Part shown: in pieces, positions 27,141 through 40,535 of the stretch
Layout of the letters: each line of letters starts with the position of its first letter
Position numbering within the stretch: the stretch's first letter is position 1
Assembly (NCBI RefSeq): GCF_023856365.1
Contig: NC_064543.1
Location: forward strand, 10,147,459 to 10,211,458
Direction of reading: 5' to 3'
DNA from: Brienomyrus brachyistius
Lineage: Eukaryota > Chordata > Actinopteri > Osteoglossiformes > Mormyridae
DNA length: 64,000 nt
Program-made: the position numbers and the translations under genes
The notes under the pieces: generated by a model
The model's input: the letters and a program-made list of their open reading frames with translations, nothing else
Databases searched by the model: none
What the model was told of the DNA's origin: nothing

Positions 27141-28175
27141 ACTCTCTACTCCCATGATCCTCTTTCAGCTCCACCTTCTGAGAGCAAAACCCATCTGAGA
27201 GCAAAATCCGATACGTCCACGTTTCCCATCCATTCAGGCGGCTCTGGGACACCTGTGTATTGTTATGGACTGTCGTCATGGGACAGAGCAGGAAAAAACT
27301 AACCGAATCTGCCGCAGAAACCAATTCTTCCCCAGAGTGTTTGAATCAGCCGGGGTGAAATGATGGGGGGCATTCACAAAAACATCACAGTGGCCTCTGC
27401 CTGCTTTCCTATTTGTGATTAAATGCAAATGGGCGCACGTAATAATCCAGACAATGTGAATTATTATTATTATGGCTAAACTATGCTGCTCCAAATCTGG
27501 ACCCTCCGCTATCTTCCAACTTAAAGGTGACTCCTCAAAGTCATGGTTTAGCTCCCAGTTATTTTCCAGCTGTCGTCAGACCTGAATAGCCCGAAACGAA
27601 GGGATATCAAACCCAACAATAATTATATTTGAAAAGTCTCAGATTAAATAGATCTTTCAGTCAGTCAGAGTCACACGCATGCAGTCTGGGCAAACAAAAT
27701 GAACTACATTTATTGGGGTCCTGACAAAAAAAAAAATCGAAGCGGGTGGCTATTATTTTGCGAGATCTCTGACTTAGATGAGAAGAAATGCATTTCATTC
27801 CCACTGCAGCCGTAATTATTTGATCCTGTGTTGAGATTTTATTCCTGTGTGGGGAAACTGGAAGAGATTGGATAGAATAATGTTGGCTGAAGTCGTTTGA
27901 AAGCAACACTGCTGGACCGGAGGCAGCAGAGCGAAGATCTCCACACCTCCACATCTTTATTGCTCCAAACAAGGGGGCCTTCCTACACCCACACCATGGG
28001 CGGGTTTGGGGGGGGGGGGTGTACAAACGCAGCTAATAACCACTTTCACTGACAGTCAGATGACAGAAAGCACACAATCCATTTCTCAAACTCAGCACTT
28101 GTCTCTGCCAGGCTGATACGAAGGGGACCATAGTCGGTGTTAAACCCCCCCCCAATCCTGAAACTCTCCAGCTGG

Positions 28176-28193
28176 GTCTCTCTCTCTCTCTCT

Positions 28194-28279
<86 letters not shown>
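28176..28279. repeat. Compound (TC)n(AC)n microsatellite
   Basis: About 9 TC units, a GCGC junction, then about 41 uninterrupted AC units, the longest CA run in the window. Such Z-DNA-prone runs are often length-polymorphic. Confidence 0.97.
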
Positions 28280-28281
<2 letters not shown>

Positions 28282-31200
28282 CACACTACAGCATCTACAG
28301 GCAGGCATTCAGCACCAACCAGCAGTTTACATCTGTTTATGATTCACGCCACTCCTCTGTAGAGAGCATTTCGCTGTTACACAAATGGGGGGGGGGGGGG
28401 GGGGATGTTGTGATTGCTGCCTCTGGTGCCCAGGTGAAAATAACCTCTCCGGGAAGACGTGCTGTCTTAGGTTGCCAATTGAAGGTCACTTTTATGCTGT
28501 CGTTTTTATTGAGGCTTTCCAGGTTCCTGCCTTTATGGGATGACATGATTTGACTGTCTCCTGATGCACTAGAGTGTGGATGCAGAGAATGGTGGGTGGT
28601 CCTGTTGAGTGGGGGGGGGGGGGCACCTTCCCCCCACCCCCACCACCAGCACCTTCTGCCATGGACAAACAAAATCAGATGCACTGAAATGGGCCATAGG
28701 GTACCCTCACACTCTTATTCTGTGTGGGCATGACAAGGGGGGGGAAGGGGTGTGATATAAAGGATGAGGAAGGTGGGGGGGTGCGCATTGACTGAGGGCC
28801 AAATTTCATCTAACCCACACCTCACCCCCCCCGGGAAAGTCTCAGCCACTCCAGGACTGCTGTTTGTGGAGTTAATACACCCTCATTCTGAGCAACACAA
28901 ATCCCCCCCTAATCTGGGCCGAATCCTCCCAATTATCCTGTTTGCCAGCCATTGATTTCGGCTGCCCATTCCGAAATCCATCGCCCGTTCTTCCTTGGGG
29001 GGTGAGGGAGCAGGGCTGCATCAGCTAGCAGTCTGTCAGGATATATGCTGAATGACCACCCTCCCCGGCTAAATCACCTCACACGGGGGGGCGGTGGGGG
29101 GGTCGTCGGACATGAGCCATTGGCACCAGAGAGGAATCAATGAGGAACGTGGCATTTCTTAGCGATAAATACAACGGGCATGATAAAGCAATAAACGCAG
29201 CAGAGTAAGTGACCTCTGATGGAGTAATTGCAATTTAACTTAACAGGGACTTGCCACAAGAGCCAGTCCAGTGTGGCGATGAGCATTTCATTAGGAGGCA
29301 TCAAGGTGTGCAAAGCCGGCTTGCATCGATTACCTGCACGACCGCGACTCGAGGCGTAGAAACCAGGTGTGAAGAAAGACACCGTGTCTGCCTCCCCTTC
29401 TGCCGCGATTGTGTGCGATTGTTGCGGCTCAGGCTGCTCTTCAAGTGGTCCCACTGAGCGGGTCCCGTTGTCTGCCGGCTTGATGCAGTGCTGCCCCCAT
29501 CTGGCCATGGGGAGAAGTGCAGCACATGCTCACTGGACACTGGCTTCTCATTTGAAATTACCTGTGCTGGAAACTCACACAGGTCCAGAATGTTCGAATA
29601 AACCTACTGAGCATAAAGAGTCACTGAACTGAGTATTCAACTGGTTGGTTGAAACAGAATTTTGTTTGTAATTTCTGGTCCCAAAATGCCCACGTCTGAC
29701 AGTCACAGTACAGAGCAGTGATACTTTATTGTTCCTTGTATGGAATTTCTTTTACCCCATCTTGCTCTCAATGAGACATACATACCGGTGAGACCAAGCT
29801 CGGGGGGGGCACAGCCAGCAAGCAGCATCCCTGGACCTGGGGGTGGGGGGGTCAAAGGTCCACAGACATCTAACTGTTCTGCCAAGGCCTAGGCTCAAAC
29901 CTATAACCTTCTGGTCACAGATACAGAGGCATAACCCACTAAGGCACATGCCTTGATGCTGCTACAGTGTTACCAATTGCTGAAATTCTGTCTGCGAGCT
30001 GTTAGGTGCTGTGGTATAATACCTTAATTCCACAGTTTAATCATATAACTCCTTCCTTACATCATGGCCTCCAAGCTACGTTTCAATGGTTGTCTTAAAG
30101 AGCCTTGGAAACCGCACAGTAATTGTCAAAGTTCTGCAAATTGACTTACAAAGAAAAATGTCTGCCTTTGAAACACGGACAGAAATGATCCCTCTGCTGT
30201 CCTGGAGGAAGGTGAAGGGAACTGGTGGAGGCCTGAGGCAGCATGAAGGAGGGGTGGAAGGTGGAGATCTTTATCTGCACAGGTGTCCGGTGAGGGCTGC
30301 TCATTACTGGAAACCAAATCAAGGGATTGTCTTACATAACTGTCAGGACAAACCTGGGATTGAAGCTTTATTGTGGAGAAGGAGAAACAGCCTTCTGTGC
30401 TGGCATAGAACGCGTCAGCTGCCTACCCATCATGCTCCACTCTGCTGAGCCCCGTGTGTCTGCCGTGGCTCCCCCGAGCGCCTGACACCCCGCTCTGGGC
30501 CATGATTTATGGCAGCCATTTGACAGCGAGCATAGCGAGACGCGCCGGAGGGGGGGGGGGGGGGGGGAGGGTGGAGGTTGCTGTCGCCATGGCACCCACA
30601 CACCGCAGCAGCTGTCAGTCAGCCGCTTCATTATCACACATTCTCATCTCAGACTTGCAGGGAGAAACATGGGAGAGACAAGCTTCCTGTTTACTCAGGC
30701 TGGCCAATCAGGCCTGAAACCTGCAGCCCATCTCCCATCGACAATGTTTGGGGGGGGTATTTAAAGCACGCATCATCCAGCTGCCTTATGCTGAATTTCC
30801 CTTGGGAATGATCTGCCTTAGGGAGCACATTTGGGGGAGGGGGGGGGCGAGATACTAATCCATCTAATATTCCACGTCAAATAGGACCCCACCCCCCCTT
30901 CTCCTTGCCTCCCAAACTGAGCGGTTTCATCACACTACTTTTTGAAAAACTATGAGCAGCTTTTGTTTTAATTGAAAAACTAACAAAACAATTACAATTT
31001 AATTAAATCCGTCATCACCAATTAAGTCACTGTCCTTGAAAGTACCTTCAATGCCCCCCCCCCCCCATTTCTGTGCTAAATGGCTGCTGTCTTTCTGCCA
31101 ACAAAATGCCTGATGACCTTGCCCTACCCCTCCCAGTCCACTTCTCCATCCTACCTCACGACCCCCCCCCACCCGCCACTGCAGGCTCTCCCCCCTGCAT

Positions 31201-34200
31201 GCAGTGTCATGCCTGAGCCGCACCCAGTGAAGCCCGTGGCCTCACAGTCCGATACACTGCCATTTCACAGCAGGAAATTAAAACAACACTGCGAAGCGTG
31301 AAATGCATTTCTTAAAACCGAGGATTAAATACAGGTTTCCCCCCCCCTTCATGTACAGAACAGAACGGGGGCCTGTCACCCTGGATTAGCTCGTCCGCTA
31401 ACCGAGCACATTCCCGAGAATCCTGCCAGCGCTCCCACACCGAGCCACTGGCATCATCCACGCTTTTCGGTCCAAGCCTGTCCTGGCATGGGGGGAGCCC
31501 CTCACTAGCCGAGGCTGCCTGCTTCCGGATGAGTTACTCGGACCTGTCGCGGCTCGGAAAGGCTCGTGGGCTCGGGAAGACGTGGGGGAGAGTCTCATTA
31601 ATTGGCCTTCGTATCCGTGCGTCTCTCAGCTGTCTGCGAGCGGGCGGCTGTGAATTCCGTCTCCACGGCAGTGCCAGGCAGTCGGAGGAGGTATGGACGG
31701 CAGCCCTGCCTTCTAGACATCAAGGTCTAACGGGAAATTTCGGAGACTGCTTAAAAACTGAAGGAGCAGCCGATTGCTAGTCCATCCTCAGGACCTGGCT
31801 AATGAGCGCAGGCTGCTTCCCGTCAACTGCGAGCAGGTCGGTCAAGGCGCCCCAGAGAGGCTGCGTTCATGCCTCTAGCTGCCCCATACATTAACAGCTC
31901 TCATCTTCCTTAAGACCTCTTCGGTCCAATCCTACATCCGGAGACATGGTTAGCAGCGACGCACGGGGATAAAGACCACGGAGGCTCAGAGAGCTTGGAG
32001 TTACACTTGCATGCAGCTCTTCAAAGCAGAGCAGGAGCCCTGTTGAAAATAGACTCCCCTCCTGTCTCATGGAGGCAGACTGTCGGGGGCTGATCAGCCA
32101 TCTTGCCTCCGTCTGTCATCCGTCTGCCCCAGTTGGGTAGCAGCTCTGAATCTTCTACAAGCTTTTGGATCAGTCTGAGCTAGACTGGTCAGGCCAAGCC
32201 AGACCAAGCCTCAGAATTCCTGTTAAGATGCGTTTGTACTGTAAGCCTGAAACATTGGGGATTGCATATATGATGTTATTTCTCTACACAGCTGCTCTGC
32301 ATACAGTTGCATCAGTGAGAAGACGGGCCACAGCATTAAAACAAACCGCAGTCCACTCCAGCGCAACACTTGCGACCTTCAGTCCTTACGCCTGCTCACC
32401 ACTGCCATCACACACTGCCGATAATTACCGCACAGCATGGCTCTCAGAATAGAGCGAGCAGTTCCACAAAAACCCGGCAGGATCTTCTCATGCTGAGCAT
32501 CCACTCAGAGCCACCCGCAGCCGCTGGCCGGACACCACTGGCGCCCTCTTCCAGCAGACGGGTGCAGTGATATACATCCTTGCAGGTTCTCGAGAAAGAA
32601 AAAAATAACAAAATGCATGAGGGATGATTTATAGGTTAAAACGCAGGCGCAAAGAGGCCCAAACAGTAATCATGACCTTTGTAACTCTAAGGCCCCTGGC
32701 AGATTTCTGGTAGGTGTGGGGGGATGGGAGATGGATCAACTGGATCAATGAAACACAATGGGTTACTGTTACAGGGCGTAAGGCCCCTGAGATGGACACA
32801 AGCTGTGATTATTCAGCACCTCACTCGATGGTACATCAGCGACAATTGTCCTGGGATTTGAACCAACAACCTCCAGGCATATGTCAGTAACTACTGCACT
32901 ATGCGATTCTCATCAGACAGTGCATGCTGTCATCACTGCAATATCTGTACAGCCCCGATTTGCTTTTTTTTTTTTTTTTTTTGAAGTGCCCACACTATCT
33001 CCCCTGGATCAGCACTGACCCTCCCCCCAGTGTCGCCAGTAGACGCCCTCATTACCATCAAATTGTCAAACAGTCTAATCGACCGCTGATTGCACTGCCG
33101 ATGCACGCTGCTCATAGACCTCCATACACAATAAGAATACCTGCGGAATAAATGAACCATTATAGAAAAGGAAGAGAACGTTCCAAAAACTGCAAGGTTA
33201 TCTTCACCGGCTTCTATAATTTTCTTTCACAGTGCACTCTATTATCCTGCCGGTTACTTCTGCAAAGCAAATTATATGTTATAGCCCGTTATTCCATAAT
33301 TTGAGCATTTTATCAATTTTTTTTCCCCGCGTTCTAAAATACATTATATTCCACCTGAAATCCAGGGAAGTTAAATGTATTTTAGAACTGTATACACGGT
33401 CTGTGAATTATTCAGTGTATTCAGAAAGGGTCCGTTCCTCTTTTCTTGATGCAGCCTTAAACCACATTTCTGACAGGTACATTTAATCATGACGGACCGG
33501 ATCACAGAAACTGTACGCAGATCAGAGTAATCTTTATTACATTACAGTTTTTCAGCTCCAGACACTGGGAGATAGAGCAGCGGCAAATCAGATATAAATC
33601 TGAAGTAGAAATGAAGACCGTTTCAGAATCTCATGGTCGCCAGGGAGACTCTTTCGGTCCCTGAGGCCTGGAAGCTGTAGCCACAATTGGGGTGGGGGGG
33701 AGTTGCCACACAGCAGAATGTGCCGGAACTTTAGCTCGTCGTGACTGAAGGTATGCAAAACCAGGTGGGGTTACACACACAAACGCGTAACCCCCCATCA
33801 GTGTGTGAATTAAATAACGATACCAGGGAACTTATCTTCTCACATCCCTGCAGCCACTCCTCACCCCCAAAAACAGAAAGTCATTTAGAGGCATTCAATC
33901 TCAAAGAGGATTGTAATCGTTATCCCCCCCCCAGCCAGCAGAGAAATTGCCTTCCCGTGTGCCATACAATGCAGTTTCCGTGTCCAACTCCATCAGCATT
34001 AGCATGACAATGGCAGTTAATTCCAGCATCGCCTCCCCCAAACACCCCGCATTTTACTGAAATCCCTTTTTTTACAAGCATCTTATCGTGGAGTGCCACA
34101 AGCAGGCTTTCACACTTTCTCCATGCCCTAGAGCACCCTCACACCTCCACGTGTGCACGTATGTGCACATGCCGGACCCAACCACCTGACCCCTGTGACC

Positions 34201-35795
34201 TCCAGCCTCCAGATAAAGGTAAATACCTTCACACTAGACACAAAGTGCGGTCACTGCTTTGTTTGCACGAAAATAAAGGGACTAAGCATATTGTCACCCC
34301 AGTGAAATGGCTACACTTAACGGAACCCAGTAAGAGTGCAAAGCCTGCTGGGAAATCTCTGTAAATAGCCCCTATGAGTGATATTAATACTTGCCGTGTT
34401 ACTGATTATCACATGTGCCCTCGCCTGTGTCTTGTGTGAACCCTGTCCAATCCTCGCGGGTCTCTACTTACTGTGTAAACTACCCGAAGTGTATGTGCCT
34501 TACTGTCCGACATCAGACACCCTTATGTTTGTCCCTTTACGTGTTGTTTGGTACCTGTGTTAGTCTTTCTAAGAGCTTAATAAAAGGACATTCTTTCCTC
34601 GTTAAAAGAAACCCATTGTCACTTGCTGCCAACACGATGCCTCGGTCTGCCAGAAAATATATTGTGTTATTGCATGTTTGTGACCAAAGTTTCCTTGACT
34701 CAGGTGCCAAGACTTGGGCTGTAATTTTGGGCTTGAGAAGGCCACTCAACCTAGATTTCTCCAGCATATATCCAGTTAAATCAGGCTGCTGCTTGTATAC
34801 ATTTGTAAGATACATACATAATCTACATCTAAAGCACAGGTTGATGTACAGAAAGGACGATCGCACGTGTTCCAGCAGGTCAGGGTTAGATCAGAGCTCC
34901 AATGGCTCACGGTCAGCTGTGGAAACATCTAGATGCTTCTTTGACACGTGTTGTACTATGCTGGAACTGAGACATAAATCATGGCCATGGGTCTTCAGCC
35001 GGAGATGTTTGGGCTATTTAGTGACTTTTACTGTTTTAGTGACTTTCACTTTTAATGCTTTTCAGCATTTACTGCGGAATCGATAGCGTTTGTGCCACGG
35101 TGTAACAGATTACTCTTCATAAATGAAACCTATTGATTTTTCTACCCAGTCCCACAAAGAATATGGGGCGGGGCCACTTGGTTCCTCACTATTTACCACT
35201 GACATGTTGTGTTTCATAATAATGCTTTTAAAATCACTAGCCAGGGTATCAATCACATGCGCAGCAGGGTTTTATGGCAGGGGGGGGGCTTTTTTCTGGA
35301 TGCCCCCCCTCACACACAATATGCTATGCCCCCTCTTTATAGAGAGAATAAAATAATATTGTCTAAAAATCTTATACAATTATGCCCAGATGCTTAGGGT
35401 TACATGTTTATCTGATTAACTTAAATACTATGTGGGGGGGGGGGGGGGGTGACAATAAGTGAGAGAATAAGGAAGGTTTCACAGTCTGAAGGTCTGAGAA
35501 TTTGGGGATTTGCTTTGACAAATAATACCTCAGATAATATGGGCCACTGGCCAATACAAGCAGTTCTAGTTAGAGTATAACATTCAGTCATTTGTTATTT
35601 GGAAAACTAACTCAAAGATGCTGATAAGAATTTATCGAGACAGCTGAAATCAGGTGGGGGGGAGAGATTACCGAAGAAGTAGTGTAATTGATTCGGGGGT
35701 GCAAAATCATCCAAATTGTGCTATTGTCTATTATCACCGGCTTACAGCAGGACCGTGAAAAACGCAAAGATTTCCACAGCGTTTGTTGAAAAACC

Positions 35796-35798
<3 letters not shown>

Positions 35799-35839
<41 letters not shown>

Positions 35840-35860
35840 CTCTCGCTCTCTCTCTCTCTC
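35799..35860. repeat. (TC)n microsatellite
   Basis: About 30 CT units interrupted by two CGCTC variants. Confidence 0.95.
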
Positions 35861-36137
35861 AGAAATCACAATGGAAATTCCCAGCTTAGAATCCATTCCC
35901 GGCACAAAGACACCAGATGGACTCGGCAGGGCCCATGCAGACGAGACACACCTGTCCTCATCTAAATCAACGCTAACTGGTTTGCACCGCCATGCTGACA
36001 TCTAACAGCCCCGCCTCCCGCGTCATGCTAATGTCTCGTTACGAGTCTGATTCTGTGGATCCCCTGGGTAATACTGGCTACTTCCTGGGTTTCCAGCACA
36101 GCCGAAATCTAAGCCTAAGGTTGGTGATGACCACTCC

Positions 36138-36305
36138 CACAAACACACACACACACACACACATACACAGCCCTGTACTCGTGGGGACCATCCATTCATT
36201 TCTATGGGCAAGACCCTAATCCCAACAATGGTCCCCACAATGTCAAAATAAATTTTATCACATTGTGGAGACACTTGGTCCCCAGAGTGGTATGTATCTC
36301 TGATC

Positions 36306-36341
<36 letters not shown>

Positions 36342-36345
36342 TAGA
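36138..36345. repeat. Microsatellite-flanked dispersed repeat, copy 3
   Basis: Two (AC)n runs (36142-36164 and 36307-36339) bracket GTGGGGACCATCCATTCATT, CCCTAATCCCAACAATGG and TTTATCACATTGTGGAGACA. It is a shorter, internally deleted member of the family at 12905 and 14650. Confidence 0.8.
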
Positions 36346-38149
36346 CATGCATGGAAACAGATACAGACACAGGTGCTACAAGGATTATTCTAAAATTTAT
36401 TGAAATAGATTTATGAATGAGTAAAACAGTAATCATAGCATACATTCGGTGCACAAAAAAAACACAAGTTAACTAAAAGAGCTGGTCATAAGTACATTTA
36501 ATCTATGCGACAGCAATCAGCAGCTGCCTTGGCTGACCTGCCTGCACACCTCTTACCGGTATGAGTAACGCGCAAGACGGCATATTGTGACTCAGCGGGT
36601 CATTGCACACAGTACAGCGATGCTGACAGCCGGCTCTACGCCTAAGCTAACGCCTGCTGGATGAAACTGAGCTCAGGAACACAGAGGTGGCAGAAAGGGG
36701 AATGGATCCTTCAGGCCGAGAAGAGGAAGCCCCCACATTCTCAAACCCCATTTTGGGTTTCTGTTTTACCGGGCAAAGACTGGCTTGGGGGAGCGGCAGT
36801 CCACAGAGGTGGCTTCAGGGCCCAGAAGATGTGGCAGCGTGGTTTGGGAGGAGGATGGGCATTGTGGAGTGTCTTTTTGAAAACCAAGCCGGGACAGATT
36901 AAGGCCATGAAGATGCAGGTGCGAAGACCTCACAGAGGTCTACAGGTAACAGAAAAAAATGAAGTGTGTAGCACAGCCTGCAAGCAGAGGGCGCTGTGGA
37001 GCGACGAGCGTCCCAACGGCGAGTCTCTAATGCAAGAAAGACTACAGCAATATAGATTAGGCGTGTGGCCGTAGGGGTGGGTGGGTGATGAATAGTCAGC
37101 ATGTCCACAGAGCAGGGGGGTGGGGGGGCTTTGGTTCCAGCGGGGACCGTCTTCAGCGAGCAAAGTCCCAAAGGGCTATGTGCTCCGGACCTGGGAACAC
37201 ACAGAAGCGTAGGGAGTCAAACTTTTAAAATATGTGTTGGCACAACTGAGAGGGAGAGCAAAGGCTTAGGGAAATCCGAAACGCATCATCAAGCAGGCTC
37301 AGTATCAAAGGTTCATCTTCCCAGAGGATCTGTGAGGTGCCAATCAGGAAGTAAATCATCAAGATGTAAATTGTTCATCATAAACTGCTGGTACATGCAG
37401 AGAATATTGTATTGTATTGGGATGCATGCTATATTTGTTGCAGAATATTAACCGGTTTGATTCTGTTACATGTTCTAGTGTGACAGTAACAGCTATTTTT
37501 TTTGTGGCTAATCTCTTGGTCTGCAGGTACACTATACACTGATCAGCCATAATATTAAAACCACTTGCCTAATATTGTGTAGCCCCCCCCCCTCCTAATA
37601 TTGTGTAGGTGCCACCAAAACAGCTCTGACTCACTGAGCCATGGACTCCACAAATCCTCTGAAGGTGTCCTGTGGAATCTAGCACTAAGACGTCAACAGC
37701 AGATCTTTGTGAGACGGGGCCTCCACGGATTGGACTTGTTTGTTCAACACATCTCACAGGTGCTCAAGCAGAGTGAGATCTGGGGAAGTTGGAGGCCAGT
37801 TTAACACCTTGAGTTCTTCTTCACATTCCTCAAATCATTCCTGAACAATTTTTGCAGTCTGGCAGGGCACATTATACCCGCTGAAAGAGGCCACTACCAT
37901 TGGGAAATACTGTTGCCGTGAAGGGGGGTATTTGGTCTGCAACAATGTTTAGTTAGTGTGTCAGCGTCACACCCACATAAATGCCAGAACCCAAGATTTC
38001 CCTGCAGAACATTGCCCAGAGCATCACACTGCCTCCGCTGGCTTGTCTTCTTCCCATAGTGCATCTTGGTGCCATCTCTTCCCCAGGTAAATGACACACA
38101 CGCACCCGGCCGTCCACATGACAATAAAAAAAGCTGAAACTTGCTCATT

Positions 38150-38297
38150 GTTTATATGCCACCCATAGTGGCACCCAGGGAGCTGGGGGTTAAGGGCCTT
38201 GCTGAAGGACCTCCAGATGTGCTGAGGCTGGGTTTGAACCGGTGACCTTCTGATTACAGGCACACAGGCGTAGCCCACTGAGCCACACGCGTGCCCC
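38150..38297. mobile_element. SINE-like insertion inside Tc1 element 1
   Basis: The segment contains GGGTTAAGGGCCTTGCTGAA, GGTTTGAACCGGTGACCTTC and TAGCCCACTGAGCCACACG. These are the box-like words of a tRNA-related repeat common in fish. Similar words occur in shorter fragments near 29885-29945 and 32815-32905. Confidence 0.6.
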
Positions 38298-38536
38298 GTA
38301 ACAGGAAGCGTGACTCATCAGACCAGACCTCCGTCTTTCACTGCTCCATGGTCCACTCTCACATGCCCATTGTAGGCGCTTTCAACAGTGGACAGGGGTC
38401 AACATGGGAACTCGGACCTTTGCGGCTGCGCAGCTCCACAAACAGCAAGTTGCGATGCACCGAGTTCTGACACCTTTCTATCATAGCCAGCATTAACTTT
38501 TTCAGCAATTTCAGCTACAGTAGCCCTCCTGTGGTA

Positions 38537-38788
38537 TCAGACCGATTGGGCCAGCCTTTGCTCCCCACGCACACGAAAGAGACTTGGGCGCCCATGACCC
38601 CGTTGCAGGTTCACCGGTTGGCCTTTCTTTGACCACTTTTGGTAGGTACTGACCACTGCATACCGGGAACACCCCACAAGACCTGCCATTTTGCAGATGC
38701 TCTGACCCAGTCGTCTAGCCATCGCAATTTGGCCCATGTCAAAATCACTCAGATCCTTACGCCTGCCCATTTCTCCTGCTTCCAGCAC
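38537..38788 (-). pseudogene. Tc1-type transposase N-terminal fragment
   Basis: An 83-codon open stretch contains [20 protein letters not shown], then [20 protein letters not shown] and [10 protein letters not shown], a paired-type helix-turn-helix DNA-binding region of Tc1 transposases. The frame then stops. Downstream pieces of the catalytic part (for example SGGSVMLWAMFC near 38000) sit in other frames, so the gene is broken. Confidence 0.8.
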
Positions 38789-38912
38789 ATCAACTTCAAG
38801 AACTGACTGTGCACATGCCTAAAATATAATGGCACCCCTGACAGATGCCACTGTAACAAGATGTTGTTCACTTCAGCTGTCCGAGGTTTTAATGTTATGA
38901 CTGATCAATGTA

Positions 38913-39828
38913 TGACCAAAAGTATGTGGTCACCAGCTGGTCGTGCTTTCTGAAGCGCAGGGTTTTTATATGAAGCTGGGGGGCCCTTTGTTGCTATAAT
39001 AGCTTTTCAACTTCTGTGAAAAACTGATGGCGGAATTTGCAGCCATTCAATATGGGTATTGATGTTGGGTAATTGGGTTTTTTTCTATGACTTTGCTTGG
39101 CCACTGAATTTTCTCCCAGATGTTTCCACTTCACAGTCCCTCCACTTCCAGCTATAGCAGCACAGAGATTTTGTGAATTGACTTTGGTGATACAACGATG
39201 GTGCCAAGTTAAAAGCTGCTCACCTTTTCCTTTCGACCACCCACTGGACTGAAAACATTTTTGCTGCTGGAGAATGCATGCCTGTGTCAGCGAAAGATGT
39301 AGCTAAATCAACCAATTCCTCTAATTCACACAGTCATGTGTCCCTTAATGATTGGGATTTGTTCTGCGAAATGCAGAGATTTTGTTGCAGTGCGTACATC
39401 ACAGAGTACTTACACAAACCACGATGGTATAGCCTACTATACACCTAGGCCGCAGTACGCATTTCTTTGTAAGTAGAATGAGTATACTCTAAAAGAATGA
39501 TAAAAAAAATACAGTATAATAAATACATAAACCAGTAACATCGTTGTTTATAATCATTCTCATGTATTATGTACTGTACATAATCACATACTGTACTTTT
39601 ATACAACTGGCAGACAGTGGGTTTTTTACACCGGCATCACCACAAACATGTGACTAAAGCGTAGCACTATGACGTCACAATGGCTACGACGTCACTAAGC
39701 GATAAGAATCTTTCAGCACCATTACAGCGTAGTTTTATGGAACCACCAATGTAAATATGGTCCGTCAATGACCGAAACATCATCATCCGGCATATGTCCG
39801 TATGGGTGCCACATTCTTTTGGCTGTGT
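38913..39828. mobile_element. Deleted Tc1-type transposon 2, split by a later insertion
   Basis: It starts GACCAAAAGTATGTGGTCAC directly after the TA that ends element 1 and finishes ...CACATTCTTTTGGCTGTGTA near 39828, the inverted form of its start. Interior words such as CCCTTTGTTGCTATAATAGC are those of a Tc1 family widespread in fish. The body is internally deleted and is interrupted by a different element at 39331-39803. Confidence 0.65.
39331..39803. mobile_element. DNA-transposon-like repeat nested inside Tc1 element 2
   Basis: The left end CAGTCATGTGTCCCTTAATG and right end TGACCGAAACATCATCATCC followed by GGCATATG are inverted-repeat-like. Interior words (TACACAAACCACGATGGTAT, AGCCTACTATACACCTAGGC) resemble a short DNA-transposon-type repeat I recall from other vertebrates. 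The family name is uncertain. Confidence 0.5.
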
Positions 39829-40535
39829 AGCATTTATGTTTAGAGGAATAGGCTTGTGGATTTTATACCAGCGAGGTCATATATCTTGATTATGCCGCTT
39901 TTGTTCAAATGTCACCTAACTGATGCTGTATGTTAGCAAGCATCGGCAGCGACAGAGGCCGCACATTTCAGGACGGCAGCGTTTACCGGAACGTTCTTCG
40001 CTCTCTCTCTCCGCGGCAGCACGTATCCATGGCTCTGGCAGCTTAATGCATGTTGTAAAGATGACACAGCTCTGGCATTTCCCTTTGAAAGGCTTTGTTA
40101 CATAAATAAGGAACGTTATTATAATGCAGGGCTTGTTTTTAAAGATGCAGTCGCTTGGTTTTTTTTTTTTTTAGGTTACGTCAGTTTGGAAGAGTGACTG
40201 AGGCATAGAGATATGATTAATATGCGCATCCCAGGACAGGCAATCTACTTGTTCTCCTAAATATAATCTGTCAGACCAATATGGATGCCATGGAACCAGT
40301 CAAGCAGCCGAAACGTACAGAATGTGTGCGGTTTTTTACCCGTATGTCCGCCCACTTCAAGAAAGTCAGGGGACTGTACAGAGCACTAATCACAATTACA
40401 GTCATTACACATAACTCCTGGAAAAATCAGTACAAATGGAGTTAGTTACTGACTCATAAGGTACCCTTCCCCTAATAAAATACTAAATACTACATAATAA
40501 AATTGACACAACATTCATAACCAATTCCCAACATA

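Larger units (their letters stand above)
23230..37536. other. Intergenic or intronic, no gene found
   Basis: Microsatellites, poly-G tracts and transposon fragments, with no exon chain. (AC)n/(TC)n occur at 26230-26257, 26297-26331, 28176-28279, 35799-35860, 36142-36164 and 36307-36339. Poly-G runs of 12 or more occur near 28386, 28610, 30550 and 35434, and poly-T at about 32965-32982. A palindromic AATTTCC-rich patch at 26985-27140 looks like a transposon remnant. A 223-codon frame at 34415-35086 has no recognisable domain. Confidence 0.5.
37537..38910 (-). mobile_element. Decayed Tc1-type transposon 1
   Basis: The left end CACTGATCAGCCATAATATT and right end AATGTTATGACTGATCAATG are inverted repeats, and the element is flanked by TA on both sides, as expected for Tc1/mariner. 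Transposase pieces read on the minus strand with frameshifts and stops (see the N-terminal fragment). An unrelated ~150-bp SINE-like piece interrupts it at 38150-38297. It cannot encode a whole transposase. Confidence 0.85.

Noticed and set aside
28033..28308. Cys/Val-rich and His/Thr-rich frames
   Set aside because: They are (AC)n/(GT)n microsatellite translations.
34415..35086. 223-codon plus-strand frame
   Set aside because: No domain, splice sites or composition typical of a real protein were seen. The AATAAA near 34578 and the surrounding sequence could as well be an old retroelement end.
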